Origin: Bacteroides ovatus | Lineage (GTDB): Bacteria > Bacteroidota > Bacteroidia > Bacteroidales > Bacteroidaceae | DNA: 64,000 bases | NCBI RefSeq assembly: GCF_001314995.1 | Contig: NZ_CP012938.1 | Span: 1,054,001 to 1,118,000, forward strand | Direction of reading: 5' to 3' | Part shown: positions 29,023 through 37,274 of the stretch, in pieces | How positions within the stretch are numbered: the stretch's first letter is position 1 | Layout: each line of letters starts with the position of its first letter | Notes under the pieces: generated by a model | Database searches by the model: none | What the model saw: only the letters and a program-made list of their open reading frames with translations | What the model was told of the DNA's origin: nothing | Made by a program: the position numbers and the translations under genes

Positions 29023-29961
29023 ATGAGCGAAAAAGCACCCTTTATGGTATTCTCGGGAACGAACTCGAGATATCTGGCAGAAAAAATCTGCGCAAGCCTG
29101 GATTGTCCTCTGGGAAATATGAACATTACCCATTTTGCCGATGGCGAATTTGCAGTTTCATATGAGGAGTCAATTCGTGGCGCACACGTATTCCTGGTTC
29201 AATCCACTTTCCCTAACTCAGACAACTTAATGGAACTTCTCCTGATGATCGATGCTGCAAAACGCGCGTCTGCAAAGAGCGTTGTAGCTGTAGTCCCCTA
29301 TTTCGGATGGGCACGTCAGGATAGAAAAGACAAACCCCGTGTATCTATCGGCGCTAAGTTGGTAGCCGACCTGCTGTCTGTTGCAGGTATCGACCGCCTG
29401 ATTACGATGGACTTGCATGCAGACCAGATTCAGGGATTCTTCAATATCCCGGTAGATCACCTGTACGCATCAGCTGTATTCCTCCCTTACATCCAGTCAT
29501 TGCAACTGGAAAATCTGGTTATTGCTACACCGGACGTAGGAGGTTCAAAACGTGCCAGCACTTTCTCCAAATACCTCGGTGTACCATTGGTACTCTGTAA
29601 CAAATCACGTGAAAAAGCCAATGAAGTAGCATCTATGCAAATCATCGGTGACGTAGAAGGTAAAAACGTCGTATTGATCGACGATATCGTAGACACAGCA
29701 GGAACAATCACCAAAGCAGCCAACATCATGCTGGATGCCGGTGCCAAATCTGTACGGGCCATCGCCAGCCACTGCGTAATGTCTGATCCGGCTTCTTTCC
29801 GTGTACAAGAGTCTGCCCTAACCGAAATGGTATTTACCGACAGCATCCCTTACGCAAAGAAATGCCCGAAAGTAAAACAGTTAAGCATTGCTGATATGTT
29901 TGCAGAAACAATCAAACGAGTGATGAATAACGAATCTATCAGTTCACAATACATCATTTAA
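29023..29961 (+). CDS. prs: Ribose-phosphate pyrophosphokinase
   Basis: A 312-residue PRPP synthetase making phosphoribosyl pyrophosphate from ribose 5-phosphate and ATP for nucleotide, His and Trp synthesis. Motifs are the flexible loop PYFGWARQDRKDKP (92-105), the divalent-cation and ribose-phosphate region TMDLHADQIQGFF (128-140) and the PRPP-binding loop VVLIDDIVDTAGTIT (216-230). It is full length. It is divergently transcribed from the sensor kinase operon, and its stop codon lies inside a 27-bp inverted repeat. Confidence 0.97.
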   Translation: MSEKAPFMVFSGTNSRYLAEKICASLDCPLGNMNITHFADGEFAVSYEESIRGAHVFLVQSTFPNSDNLMELLLMIDAAKRASAKSVVAVVPYFGWARQDRKDKPRVSIGAKLVADLLSVAGIDRLITMDLHADQIQGFFNIPVDHLYASAVFLPYIQSLQLENLVIATPDVGGSKRASTFSKYLGVPLVLCNKSREKANEVASMQIIGDVEGKNVVLIDDIVDTAGTITKAANIMLDAGAKSVRAIASHCVMSDPASFRVQESALTEMVFTDSIPYAKKCPKVKQLSIADMFAETIKRVMNNESISSQYII

Positions 29962-30163
29962 TAGATGATAGGTGATAAATGATAGTTGATAGTTGAAGTT
30001 ACTTTCAACAGGAAATTATAAAATGGATAATGACCGCTTTGGGTTATTATCCATTTTTCTTTGTACCATACCATTTATCATTATTCCATCACCTGGTACA
30101 TACATGCAAAAAAATAGGCCACGCAATGCGCAGCCCACTATCATTTATCACCTATCATCTATT
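29960..30163. repeat. 27-bp perfect inverted repeat around the prs/MORN intergenic region
   Basis: Positions 29960-29986 are exactly the reverse complement of 30137-30163 (core GATGATAGGTGATAAATGAT), 150 bases apart. The arms contain the stop codons of the two convergent genes. Further degenerate GATAGTTGA units flank the left arm. The arms could pair as RNA in either transcript, or the unit may be a REP-like or non-autonomous element. Confidence 0.8.
30021..30059 (+). terminator. Terminator of prs
   Basis: AAATGGATAAT (30021-30031) pairs with ATTATCCATTT (30045-30055), followed by more T residues. It lies inside the larger inverted repeat. Confidence 0.7.
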
Positions 30164-31328
30164 GAAGTCTTCCGAATTTATAGGTTCCTTTTTTGATTAC
30201 TTTTCCATCTTTATCTGTTTCTACAAAAGGACCATTCTTCTTTCCTTGTTTGAAAAATCCGTCGAAGCGATTACCATCTTTATCGATTTGTACGCCCTGT
30301 CCGTCTTCCAATCCGTCAACAAAGCCACCTTTATATTGCATCCCAGCAACGGTTTTCAGAGTACCCTGTCCATTGGGACGGTTGTCTTTCCAGTCACCGT
30401 CATAAACATCGCCATTGCTCCATTTATAGACTCCTCTGCCATCACGTTTATTGTTTTTCCAGCTTCCTTCGTACACGGCACCATTCGCCCAGGTAAAAGT
30501 ACCTTTTCCGTCTTGCATGCCATTTTTGAAATTACCTACATACTTGTCGCCGTTAGCATGATAATAAACTCCTTCACCGGTGCGTTCACCTAAGAGATAA
30601 GAACCTTCATAACGATCGCCCGTGTGAAAGTAGTAAGTACCTCTTCCGTGTTGAATATCATCCGCCCAATCACCATCGTATTTATCTCCATTGGTATATT
30701 CAAATACCCCTTTTCCGTGACGGACATCATCTTTCCAGTCTCCTTCATACTTACAGCCGTCGTCCCAGTTCATGGTACCTTTGCCGTTCTTTTTGTCATT
30801 TTTCCAGTGACCGGTATATTTAGCACCGTTTGCCCAAGTGTATGTACCTTCGCCTTCACGTTTATCATTCACCCAATGACCTACATATAAATCACCGTTA
30901 TGATAATACATTGTTCCTTCACCATGCTGATAATCCTGATACCACATACCGTCGTAACGGTTGTTATTCATAAAATAATAGATACCTTTTCCATGCTGCT
31001 GATCCTGGAACCACTGTCCTTCGTACTTTTCTCCGTCAGGAAACATATAAATACCATATCCTTCACGTTTCCCCTTCACATATTCACCTTCAAAGACATC
31101 GCCGTTTTTGAAAACCGTTTTTCCTTTTCCGTTCGGTTTTCGCCCTTTCATTTCTCCTGTATAGACACTGCCATCCTTAAAAGTATAGTTGCCAATCTTT
31201 ATTTCAGTGGAGAATGTATCTTTAATTTTTCCGAAAAATCCGCCTTTTTTTCCTTCATTTTCTTGTGCCATCACTCCCTCTTGTGCAAGAAGAGCCAATA
31301 AAAGTGTAGTATATAGATATTTCCTCAT
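30159..31328 (-). CDS. Secreted MORN-repeat protein
   Basis: A 389-residue exported protein. The signal peptide is residues 1-21 (ending GVMA). From residue 55 to 376 it consists of 14 consecutive 23-residue MORN units of the form YxGxWxxxxxxGxGxxxxxxGxx, for example KYDGDWADDIQHGRGTYYF. A short Lys-rich tail (IKKGTYKFGRLQ) ends it. MORN arrays form flat beta solenoids that act as scaffolds or bind lipids; no enzyme domain is present. It has its own TAnnTTTG box and is probably not part of the M16 operon upstream. The large opposite-strand frames here are shadows of the repeat coding. Confidence 0.9.
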   Translation of the reverse strand: MRKYLYTTLLLALLAQEGVMAQENEGKKGGFFGKIKDTFSTEIKIGNYTFKDGSVYTGEMKGRKPNGKGKTVFKNGDVFEGEYVKGKREGYGIYMFPDGEKYEGQWFQDQQHGKGIYYFMNNNRYDGMWYQDYQHGEGTMYYHNGDLYVGHWVNDKREGEGTYTWANGAKYTGHWKNDKKNGKGTMNWDDGCKYEGDWKDDVRHGKGVFEYTNGDKYDGDWADDIQHGRGTYYFHTGDRYEGSYLLGERTGEGVYYHANGDKYVGNFKNGMQDGKGTFTWANGAVYEGSWKNNKRDGRGVYKWSNGDVYDGDWKDNRPNGQGTLKTVAGMQYKGGFVDGLEDGQGVQIDKDGNRFDGFFKQGKKNGPFVETDKDGKVIKKGTYKFGRLQ

Positions 31329-31367
31329 TGGTTTTAGTCGTTACTCATTTTAGAATTACAATTTGGA

Positions 31368-31375
31368 CAAAGATA
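31368..31375 (-). promoter_or_regulatory. -7 promoter element for the MORN gene
   Basis: TATCTTTG on the minus strand, 39 bases before the ATG, matches TAnnTTTG. The -33 region is not clear. Confidence 0.45.
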
Positions 31376-31413
31376 CAATTTCTATCCCAAACAGCCCACT
31401 TTCGGAAAGCAAT

Positions 31414-32697
31414 TTATGACAACTTTTTACCTGCAATGACCTCTTTTAATGTCTCTTTGCACAAATAGCGCTGTGCCAAATCCTGTATTTCCATCGGAGT
31501 AACCTCATTCACAGCCAGCAGAGAACGTGAAAAGTAGTCATCATCCAGACCGGAAGTAGCAATAAAGATCCACGCATCCGAAAGTGAGAAAGGAGACTCA
31601 TAACTACGACACATTTCTCCCAACATATAGTTGCGCACGATAGTCAGTTCTTCCGCCGACACAGGTTCCTGATGCAGACGGTCTATTTCATGATACACTT
31701 CCTGTATCAACGGTTCCACATATTCATTATCCGTTTCTGTCGAGATAGCCAACAGTCCGCTATCCGGATAAAACATGATTCCTGCCGAAATACCATAAGT
31801 ATATCCCTTCTCTTCACGGATATTAGACATCAGCCGACTGCCAAAATAACCTCCGAATAAAGTCATCAGGACCCGGAGTTTCAGATAATCAGGATGATCA
31901 CGGGTAATGGTTGTATACCCCATCTTTACAGCACTCTGCATAGCATCCCCACGCTCTGTAAAAATTCTCTTTTCGGGAACAGCAGTAAAAGGAAAATTTA
32001 ATTTCGACACCTGCTGTTGATGTTGTCCGAAAGAAGTGCCGAATGTATCTGTCACCCGGCTGATAATATCCTCTGTCACCTTGCCGGACAAGAATATAGA
32101 ACAATTACCCGAATGGTAATACCGTTCATAAAATTCACGGAGCACTTCCGGAGTGATGGCATGATAATCTTCCTCCACCACTATTCTGCCACATGGATGC
32201 TGTTCGCCATAAAGCGACTGTAACAGACTGCGGTGTGCCAGAAAATCAACTTTAGAAGTATTGACCAGATATTGTTGGATATTGGTATCAAGGATAGTAT
32301 GCAATTCCTTCTCCGGGAAAAGCGGTTCTTTAATCATAGATTCCACCACCTCCAGTGTTTTCGCCAAATACTTATTCAGCGAATAAACAGTGATATATGC
32401 ATATTCCGACGAACTGGACAATTCGAGCCATGAGCCGTAGTAATCCAGTTTTTCGGCAATGGTGGCAGCCGTATATTTTTTTGTACCTTCACGCAGCATC
32501 CGGTTCGTAAACAGAGCTTGCAGTTTCTGCGACTGTTGCCAGCGTCCCCCGGCAAAAAGCACATCTATGCGTACCACTTCCTGTTCACCCGCATTAATAA
32601 CCGTCAACGGAATACCGTTTGGCAACGTCATTCGAACGGGAGGAAGTATACGAAAGTTTTTCAGGGTTTGTATTTCAGGTTGTATCGTACGATCCAT
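31414..32697 (-). CDS. M16 peptidase family protein lacking the zinc motif
   Basis: A 427-residue cytoplasmic protein with two M16-type halves. The position of the zinc motif HxxEH, just after the first beta strands, reads LFTNRMLREGT (62-72), so both His and the Glu are missing and it is unlikely to be a protease alone. The C-terminal half keeps the M16 substrate-handling signature with Arg and Tyr in SRLMSNIREEKGYTYGIS. It may be the non-catalytic partner of an active M16 subunit encoded elsewhere, as in mitochondrial processing peptidase-like pairs. It is the last gene of the PBP1A-folK-kdsB operon, starting 4 bases after kdsB. Confidence 0.85.
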   Translation of the reverse strand: MDRTIQPEIQTLKNFRILPPVRMTLPNGIPLTVINAGEQEVVRIDVLFAGGRWQQSQKLQALFTNRMLREGTKKYTAATIAEKLDYYGSWLELSSSSEYAYITVYSLNKYLAKTLEVVESMIKEPLFPEKELHTILDTNIQQYLVNTSKVDFLAHRSLLQSLYGEQHPCGRIVVEEDYHAITPEVLREFYERYYHSGNCSIFLSGKVTEDIISRVTDTFGTSFGQHQQQVSKLNFPFTAVPEKRIFTERGDAMQSAVKMGYTTITRDHPDYLKLRVLMTLFGGYFGSRLMSNIREEKGYTYGISAGIMFYPDSGLLAISTETDNEYVEPLIQEVYHEIDRLHQEPVSAEELTIVRNYMLGEMCRSYESPFSLSDAWIFIATSGLDDDYFSRSLLAVNEVTPMEIQDLAQRYLCKETLKEVIAGKKLS

Positions 32698-32701
32698 AAG
32701 A

Positions 32702-33454
32702 TTAGATTCTATTCTTCAAAAATTCTTCTGCCCGTTCCAAGTCTTGTGGAGTATCGATTCCAATAGTTTCCACCTCACTGATGCCGACCTTTATTTTGTA
32801 TCCGTTCTCCAGCCAGCGAAGCTGCTCCAAAGATTCGGCCAGTTCCAAAGAAGACTGTGGAAGCATGGTAATCTCTTTCAGCACTTCTGTACGATAAGCA
32901 TACAATCCGATGTGCTTGTAGTAGGTATGTCCCTTCAACCAGTCCTGTTTCTCGGCATTCCGCTGATAAGGAATGATAGAACGGCTGAAATAAAGTGCAT
33001 TCCAGTTCTTGTTGACTACCACTTTCGGTGAATTCACGTTTTCCAGTACGGCAAACGCTTCATCAGCAGTAAAAGGTTTCACCAGCGTAGCAATCTGCGT
33101 GGTTGCATCATCGAAACAAGCCTTTACCGCATCCAGTTGTGAAGGCTGAATAAAAGGTTCATCTCCTTGTATATTCACTACGACGTCAAAATCACCTCCA
33201 ATCTTGGTACAGGCTTCATAACAACGATCCGTACCACTTTTGTGGTCAACGGAAGTCATCACAACCTTTCCCCCGAACGCCTTAACGGCAGCTTCAATGC
33301 GTTCATCATCCGTAGCTACATAAGCGTCATCCAGAACGCCTGCCACTTGTTCGTATACACGTTGTATGACTGTTTTTCCGCCCAACATAGCCAACGGTTT
33401 CGCAGGAAAACGAGTGGATGCATAGCGGGCAGGTATAATTCCAAGAAATTTCAT
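32702..33454 (-). CDS. kdsB: 3-deoxy-manno-octulosonate cytidylyltransferase
   Basis: A 250-residue CMP-Kdo synthetase that activates Kdo for lipid A core assembly. Motifs are the nucleotide loop IIPARYASTRFPAKPL (6-21), YVATDDERI, SGTDRCYEA, the VVNIQGDEPFI metal site and HIGLYAYR near residue 180. The length is usual. The start codon directly follows the folK stop with no gap, indicating coupled translation. Confidence 0.96.
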   Translation of the reverse strand: MKFLGIIPARYASTRFPAKPLAMLGGKTVIQRVYEQVAGVLDDAYVATDDERIEAAVKAFGGKVVMTSVDHKSGTDRCYEACTKIGGDFDVVVNIQGDEPFIQPSQLDAVKACFDDATTQIATLVKPFTADEAFAVLENVNSPKVVVNKNWNALYFSRSIIPYQRNAEKQDWLKGHTYYKHIGLYAYRTEVLKEITMLPQSSLELAESLEQLRWLENGYKIKVGISEVETIGIDTPQDLERAEEFLKNRI

Positions 33455-33841
33455 CTACTTAATAAATAATGAAGAATGGAAAGCAGATAATGACTGTTGT
33501 ATATATCCCCTTTGCCAATCCTCCGGTTTTAATATTTTGTTATCATATAAAAGCATGTCAATATCCAGACAAACCTTCTCCTCTTTCTTATCCTCCGGAC
33601 GACGTCCGGACCTCCGTTCTATATCTTTCAGCGTTTTCCTCACCACCTCTTCATCCTTATCGGAAAAGAACAGAACCACTTGGTTGGAAAACAAGGCCGG
33701 ATTCTTAAAAAACAAAGGTTTAGTTTCCAGTTCGGGAGCAAAACATATAGAAGAGAACGATTCTGTCAGCTTCTGCCTGGCAAAAGTCAAGTTCTCTTTC
33801 CTATTGTAATTACTCCCTATGCAAACAATATACTTGTGCAC
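33455..33841 (-). CDS. folK: 6-hydroxymethyl-7,8-dihydropterin pyrophosphokinase
   Basis: A 128-residue HPPK making the pyrophosphorylated pterin for folate synthesis. IVCIGSNYNRKENL at the N-terminus and the RSGRRPEDKKEEKVCLDIDMLLYD block, with the metal-binding Asp pair in CLDID, are diagnostic. It is short (E. coli FolK is about 159 residues) and lacks the usual C-terminal segment. It starts 4 bases after the PBP1A stop and abuts kdsB. Confidence 0.88.
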   Translation of the reverse strand: MHKYIVCIGSNYNRKENLTFARQKLTESFSSICFAPELETKPLFFKNPALFSNQVVLFFSDKDEEVVRKTLKDIERRSGRRPEDKKEEKVCLDIDMLLYDNKILKPEDWQRGYIQQSLSAFHSSLFIK

Positions 33842-33845
33842 TTCT

Positions 33846-36173
33846 TTAATTGAAAAGATCGTCCAATCCCCCTTCTTCTATCACTTCGCCATCAGGAGTT
33901 TCCGAACCGGCACACGGGTCAAACCCTTCAGGGAGTTTGAATCTCTCCTGTTGGTCATATCCCAAGGTCGGATCGTCATACACTTTCTTCATATACATTG
34001 CCCAGATAGGCAAAGCTGCAGCAGCACCCTGTCCATAGGTCATTCTACCGAAGTGAATATCACGTTCGTCCCCTCCTACCCAACAACCGGATACCAGTGA
34101 AGGAGTGAACCCCATAAACCAGGCATCGGAGTTATCATTGGTCGTTCCTGTTTTTCCACCCATATCAGCGGTAATTCCATATCGACGAACACGTCCACCC
34201 GTTCCCTCGTTGATAACGGCACGCAGCATAACCAACATTTTGTAAGTACTCGAGGCGCTTATCACTTCTTCCATTTGCGGTGCAAAAGTAGAAATGACAT
34301 TGCCATCACTATCCTCAATGCGGGTAACGAACAATGGAGCCACCCGGATTCCTTTATTGGCAAAAGCCGTGTATGCGCTGACCATTTCACCGACAGAAAT
34401 TTCACAAGGTCCCAGACAAAGTGAAACCACCGGATCAATTGCTTTATTACGTACACCGAAACTATGGATCAGACGTACCAAATCATACGGATTCAGCTTA
34501 CCCATCAGATATGCAGAAATCCAGTTATCGGAGTTTGCCAATCCCCATTTCAGAGTTACCATTTCTCCATAACGCTTATCATTTGCATTACGTGGTGTCC
34601 AGGGAGTTCCATTCTCATCAATCAAAGTTTGCTCTACGTGGCGTGCCTGATCGCAAGGAGAAAATCCGTTCTCCATTGCCAATGTATATAAATACGGCTT
34701 AATAGTAGAACCTACCTGACGACGTCCCACCATCGCCATATCATACTGGAAATATACATAATTCGGTCCGCCCACATAAGCCTTCACGTGTCCGTTTGCC
34801 GGATCCATTGACATAAATCCCGTCCGCAAGAAAGATTTGTAGTAGCGGATGGAATCCATCGGTGTCATAATCGTATCTTTATCACCCTTCCAGGAAAAGA
34901 CAGTCATTTCTTCCGGTGTATCGAACGCCTTACGAATCTGTTGTTCCGAAGCTCCCGCCTCTTTCATGAGGCGATAACGTTCCGTTTGTTTCATTGCTTT
35001 CGTCAACAACTCTTCCACTCGTTTTTCCGGTAGTGATCGTGCATACGGAGCATTCTTACTTCCCTCTTTTTCTTTGAAGAATATAGGTTGCAGATAATCA
35101 CCCAAATGCTCTTTTACAGCATCTTCGGCATACTGCTGCATACGTGAATTGATAGTTGTATAAATCTTCAATCCATCTGTATAGATGTTATAATTTGTAC
35201 CGTCTTTCTTCTTGTTTTTCGCACACCAGCCATATAACGGGTTAGTTTCCCAAGCGATGGAATCTTCGTAGAATTTCTGCATTTGCCAACCACGATAATC
35301 ACTTCTTACCGGTTTCGGTGCTGTCATGACGCCGCGGAGATATTCACGGAAATAAGTAGCCAGCCCCTCTTTATGGTCAACACGATTGTAAGTCAGTTTC
35401 AACGGAAGAGCCTGCAAAGAATCACATTCTGCATCTGTGATATATCCGGCTTTACGCATCTGCTCGAGCACCACATTACGACGACCACGGGAACGTTCGT
35501 TGAAACGAACCGGATTGTAAAGTGACGGATTCTTACACATACCCACCAATGTAGCTGCTTCTTCAATCTTCAAGTCCTTCGGTTCACAGCCAAAATAGGT
35601 ATATGCAGCAGTTTTGATACCAACAGCATTATTCAGAAAATCAAATTTATTGAGATACATACTCAATATTTCCTCTTTGGTGTAGTAACGTTCAAGTTTC
35701 ACCGCAATCACCCATTCAATCGGTTTTTGGAAAAGACGTTGAAGTGTATTTCTCGCCACATTTTCCGTAAACAACTGTTTAGCTAGCTGTTGTGACAAGG
35801 TACTACCCCCACCTGCATTTTTCTGAAACATCAAACCACGTTTCACAAACGCACGGAACAACGCTTTGGCATCAATACCCGAATGCTCGACAAAACGAAC
35901 ATCTTCCGTTGCAATAAGAGCATTGATAATACTGGGTGACAAATCCTTGTAAGCCGTGTACACCCGGTTTTCCTTGCTGTAAGACCATGTACCAAGCACT
36001 TTCTCATCTTCAGAAAAAATCTCTGTTGCAAATTTATAGCTCGGGTTCTCGAGTTCCTCTACAGGAGGCATATAGCCAATCCAACCCTTTGAAATGGAGA
36101 CAAAGACTATAACAATAGCCAATACTATGACTGCCAAGAATATCCAAAGAGCTTTTATTATTTTTCGAATCAT
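33846..36173 (-). CDS. Penicillin-binding protein 1A (bifunctional class A)
   Basis: A 775-residue peptidoglycan synthase. One TM anchor lies at about residues 8-28. The GT51 glycosyltransferase domain follows, with catalytic E90 in ATEDVRFVEHSG, GGGSTLSQQLAKQLF (121-135) and the second Glu region KEEILSMYLN. The transpeptidase domain has S489-TIK492, the S548DN motif and K674-TG. The C-terminus is acidic. It is the first gene of a tight operon with folK, kdsB and the M16-like gene, behind a strong promoter. Operons of this make-up are usual in Bacteroides. Confidence 0.95.
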   Translation of the reverse strand: MIRKIIKALWIFLAVIVLAIVIVFVSISKGWIGYMPPVEELENPSYKFATEIFSEDEKVLGTWSYSKENRVYTAYKDLSPSIINALIATEDVRFVEHSGIDAKALFRAFVKRGLMFQKNAGGGSTLSQQLAKQLFTENVARNTLQRLFQKPIEWVIAVKLERYYTKEEILSMYLNKFDFLNNAVGIKTAAYTYFGCEPKDLKIEEAATLVGMCKNPSLYNPVRFNERSRGRRNVVLEQMRKAGYITDAECDSLQALPLKLTYNRVDHKEGLATYFREYLRGVMTAPKPVRSDYRGWQMQKFYEDSIAWETNPLYGWCAKNKKKDGTNYNIYTDGLKIYTTINSRMQQYAEDAVKEHLGDYLQPIFFKEKEGSKNAPYARSLPEKRVEELLTKAMKQTERYRLMKEAGASEQQIRKAFDTPEEMTVFSWKGDKDTIMTPMDSIRYYKSFLRTGFMSMDPANGHVKAYVGGPNYVYFQYDMAMVGRRQVGSTIKPYLYTLAMENGFSPCDQARHVEQTLIDENGTPWTPRNANDKRYGEMVTLKWGLANSDNWISAYLMGKLNPYDLVRLIHSFGVRNKAIDPVVSLCLGPCEISVGEMVSAYTAFANKGIRVAPLFVTRIEDSDGNVISTFAPQMEEVISASSTYKMLVMLRAVINEGTGGRVRRYGITADMGGKTGTTNDNSDAWFMGFTPSLVSGCWVGGDERDIHFGRMTYGQGAAAALPIWAMYMKKVYDDPTLGYDQQERFKLPEGFDPCAGSETPDGEVIEEGGLDDLFN

Positions 36174-36211
36174 GTTTTTTCTCGCTTAAAATGACGCATT
36201 TAATTAAGATG

Positions 36212-36243
36212 CAAAGGTAGATAAAATCCGCTATTCAGCCAAC
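36212..36243 (-). promoter_or_regulatory. Promoter of the PBP1A-folK-kdsB-M16 operon
   Basis: On the minus strand GTTG (36243-36240) and TACCTTTG (36219-36212) are 20 bases apart, a good Bacteroides promoter about 39 bases before the PBP1A ATG. Confidence 0.7.
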
Positions 36244-36364
36244 GAGTTTGATTATAATTTCTATTTTGTTAAAATATAGAGCGATACTCCTAACAAATAG
36301 CATGAAACAAAACAAAAAAGAGCATTTTTCAAGAAAGCAACCCTCTTATTATATCTAAACACAA

Positions 36365-36388
36365 ACAGGCGGGAAAAATCCCGCCTGT
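36365..36388 (-). terminator. Terminator after the HU-smalltalk pair
   Basis: ACAGGCGGG (36365-36373) pairs with CCCGCCTGT (36380-36388) around an AAAAAT loop. The T-run after it is weak (TTTGTGTT), but the GC stem is strong. The rest of 36174-36426 shows only the PBP1A promoter. Confidence 0.65.
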
Positions 36389-36426
36389 TATTCATTCATA
36401 AATATACCTATTTATAAGATAATCAA

Positions 36427-36519
36427 TTACAAGGTTGCTGCCTGCACACCTACCACTCCGGCAATCGCACCGGCAACAGCAATAATCACTTTCAAAATAA
36501 TACTCCACGTTTTTTTCAT
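36427..36519 (-). CDS. Smalltalk-type small membrane peptide (30 residues)
   Basis: A very short gene coding for MKKTWSIILKVIIAVAGAIA followed by GVVGVQAATL: two Lys, a Trp, then one hydrophobic helix rich in Val, Ala and Gly. It matches the pattern of the smalltalk proteins that in Bacteroides commonly sit directly after an HU-like DNA-binding gene, as here (69 bases after it). A second ATG two codons upstream (36525) is closer to the AAAGAG ribosome site than is usual, so 36519 is chosen. Its role is unknown; it could be a small inner-membrane peptide. Confidence 0.8.
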   Translation of the reverse strand: MKKTWSIILKVIIAVAGAIAGVVGVQAATL

Positions 36520-36587
36520 AGACATTTCTCTTTTTAAATTAAACACTAAATGAACACTCTAACCGTCAGCTATTAATCAACGAGACA

Positions 36588-37112
36588 TTAAGCTGCGGGA
36601 TCCGGTGCCTCTCCGCTACCGCCACCTTCATCTCCGCCACCTTCGCCTTCATCCGGTTTCTCGGGATCTTCCGGAGATACAGTAACGCTAATTTTCTTCA
36701 GATATTCATCCAGACTGATCAGATCTAACTTCTCATCTGCACGGGTAGCAGTTTTGGTGACACGCAACTCTTTATTGGCTTGGAAAAAGATACGAACACT
36801 ATCCACACTCTTAGCATTAATATCCTTCGCCAACTCCGCACCTTTCGAACGGGCAGTCAACATAAACACACCCAAACCTTCGATATTCACAGACTTACCT
36901 TCCAATAACTGCTCCTTCATTTTTTCCACAAAATTCTGGATTACACTCTTGATGTCACCGATAGACAGCGAAGAACGATCCTGCATTTTCTGTGCAATAT
37001 ATTTCAGGTTGACGGACTGACCTAAAGTGATCAGATGCGGATAATATCTCTTAGGAGAATTGGGAACACGCGGATCTGTTGGCCGCGTAATGACTTTGTA
37101 AATTACACTCAT
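36588..37112 (-). CDS. HU-like DNA-binding protein with acidic tail
   Basis: A 174-residue protein with an HU/IHF-like fold of the Bacteroidetes HU-HIG type. The N-terminus MSVIYKVITRPTDPR is typical; helices LKYIAQKMQDRSSLSIGDIKSV and the strand GKSVNIEGLGVFMLTARSKG form the HU core (about 30-105). Residues about 145-174 are an acidic Gly/Glu/Pro tail of low complexity. It probably binds or bends DNA. It is followed by the smalltalk gene. A 14-bp palindrome in its promoter suggests autoregulation. Confidence 0.9.
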   Translation of the reverse strand: MSVIYKVITRPTDPRVPNSPKRYYPHLITLGQSVNLKYIAQKMQDRSSLSIGDIKSVIQNFVEKMKEQLLEGKSVNIEGLGVFMLTARSKGAELAKDINAKSVDSVRIFFQANKELRVTKTATRADEKLDLISLDEYLKKISVTVSPEDPEKPDEGEGGGDEGGGSGEAPDPAA

Positions 37113-37158
37113 ACTACGTTTTTTTAAAGATTTAAATTCAAGTTTATTTATTCACGTT

Positions 37159-37182
37159 TTGTTGATCAACAATGCAAAGGTG
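37159..37182 (-). promoter_or_regulatory. Palindromic operator and -7 box of the HU-like gene
   Basis: TTGTTGATCAACAA (37159-37172) is a perfect 14-bp palindrome. Directly upstream on the minus strand CACCTTTG (37182-37175) is one base off the TAnnTTTG box, so the palindrome covers the expected RNA start. Confidence 0.5.
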
Positions 37183-37274
37183 AAGCTTTTATTCCGGATA
37201 GAAAAGAAAAAAGCTCCTTGCGGAACTCTTTATATTCAATCAAGTATATAGCGACTTATAAATCAATGATATAA

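Noticed and set aside
30300..31180. Possible CRISPR-like or tandem DNA repeat
   Set aside because: The regularity comes from MORN codons; unit sequences diverge and there are no spacers. No CRISPR array was seen anywhere in the window.
30030..31301. Several long plus-strand open frames opposite the MORN gene
   Set aside because: They are produced by the regular 23-codon repeat on the other strand; they have no ribosome sites and no recognisable family.
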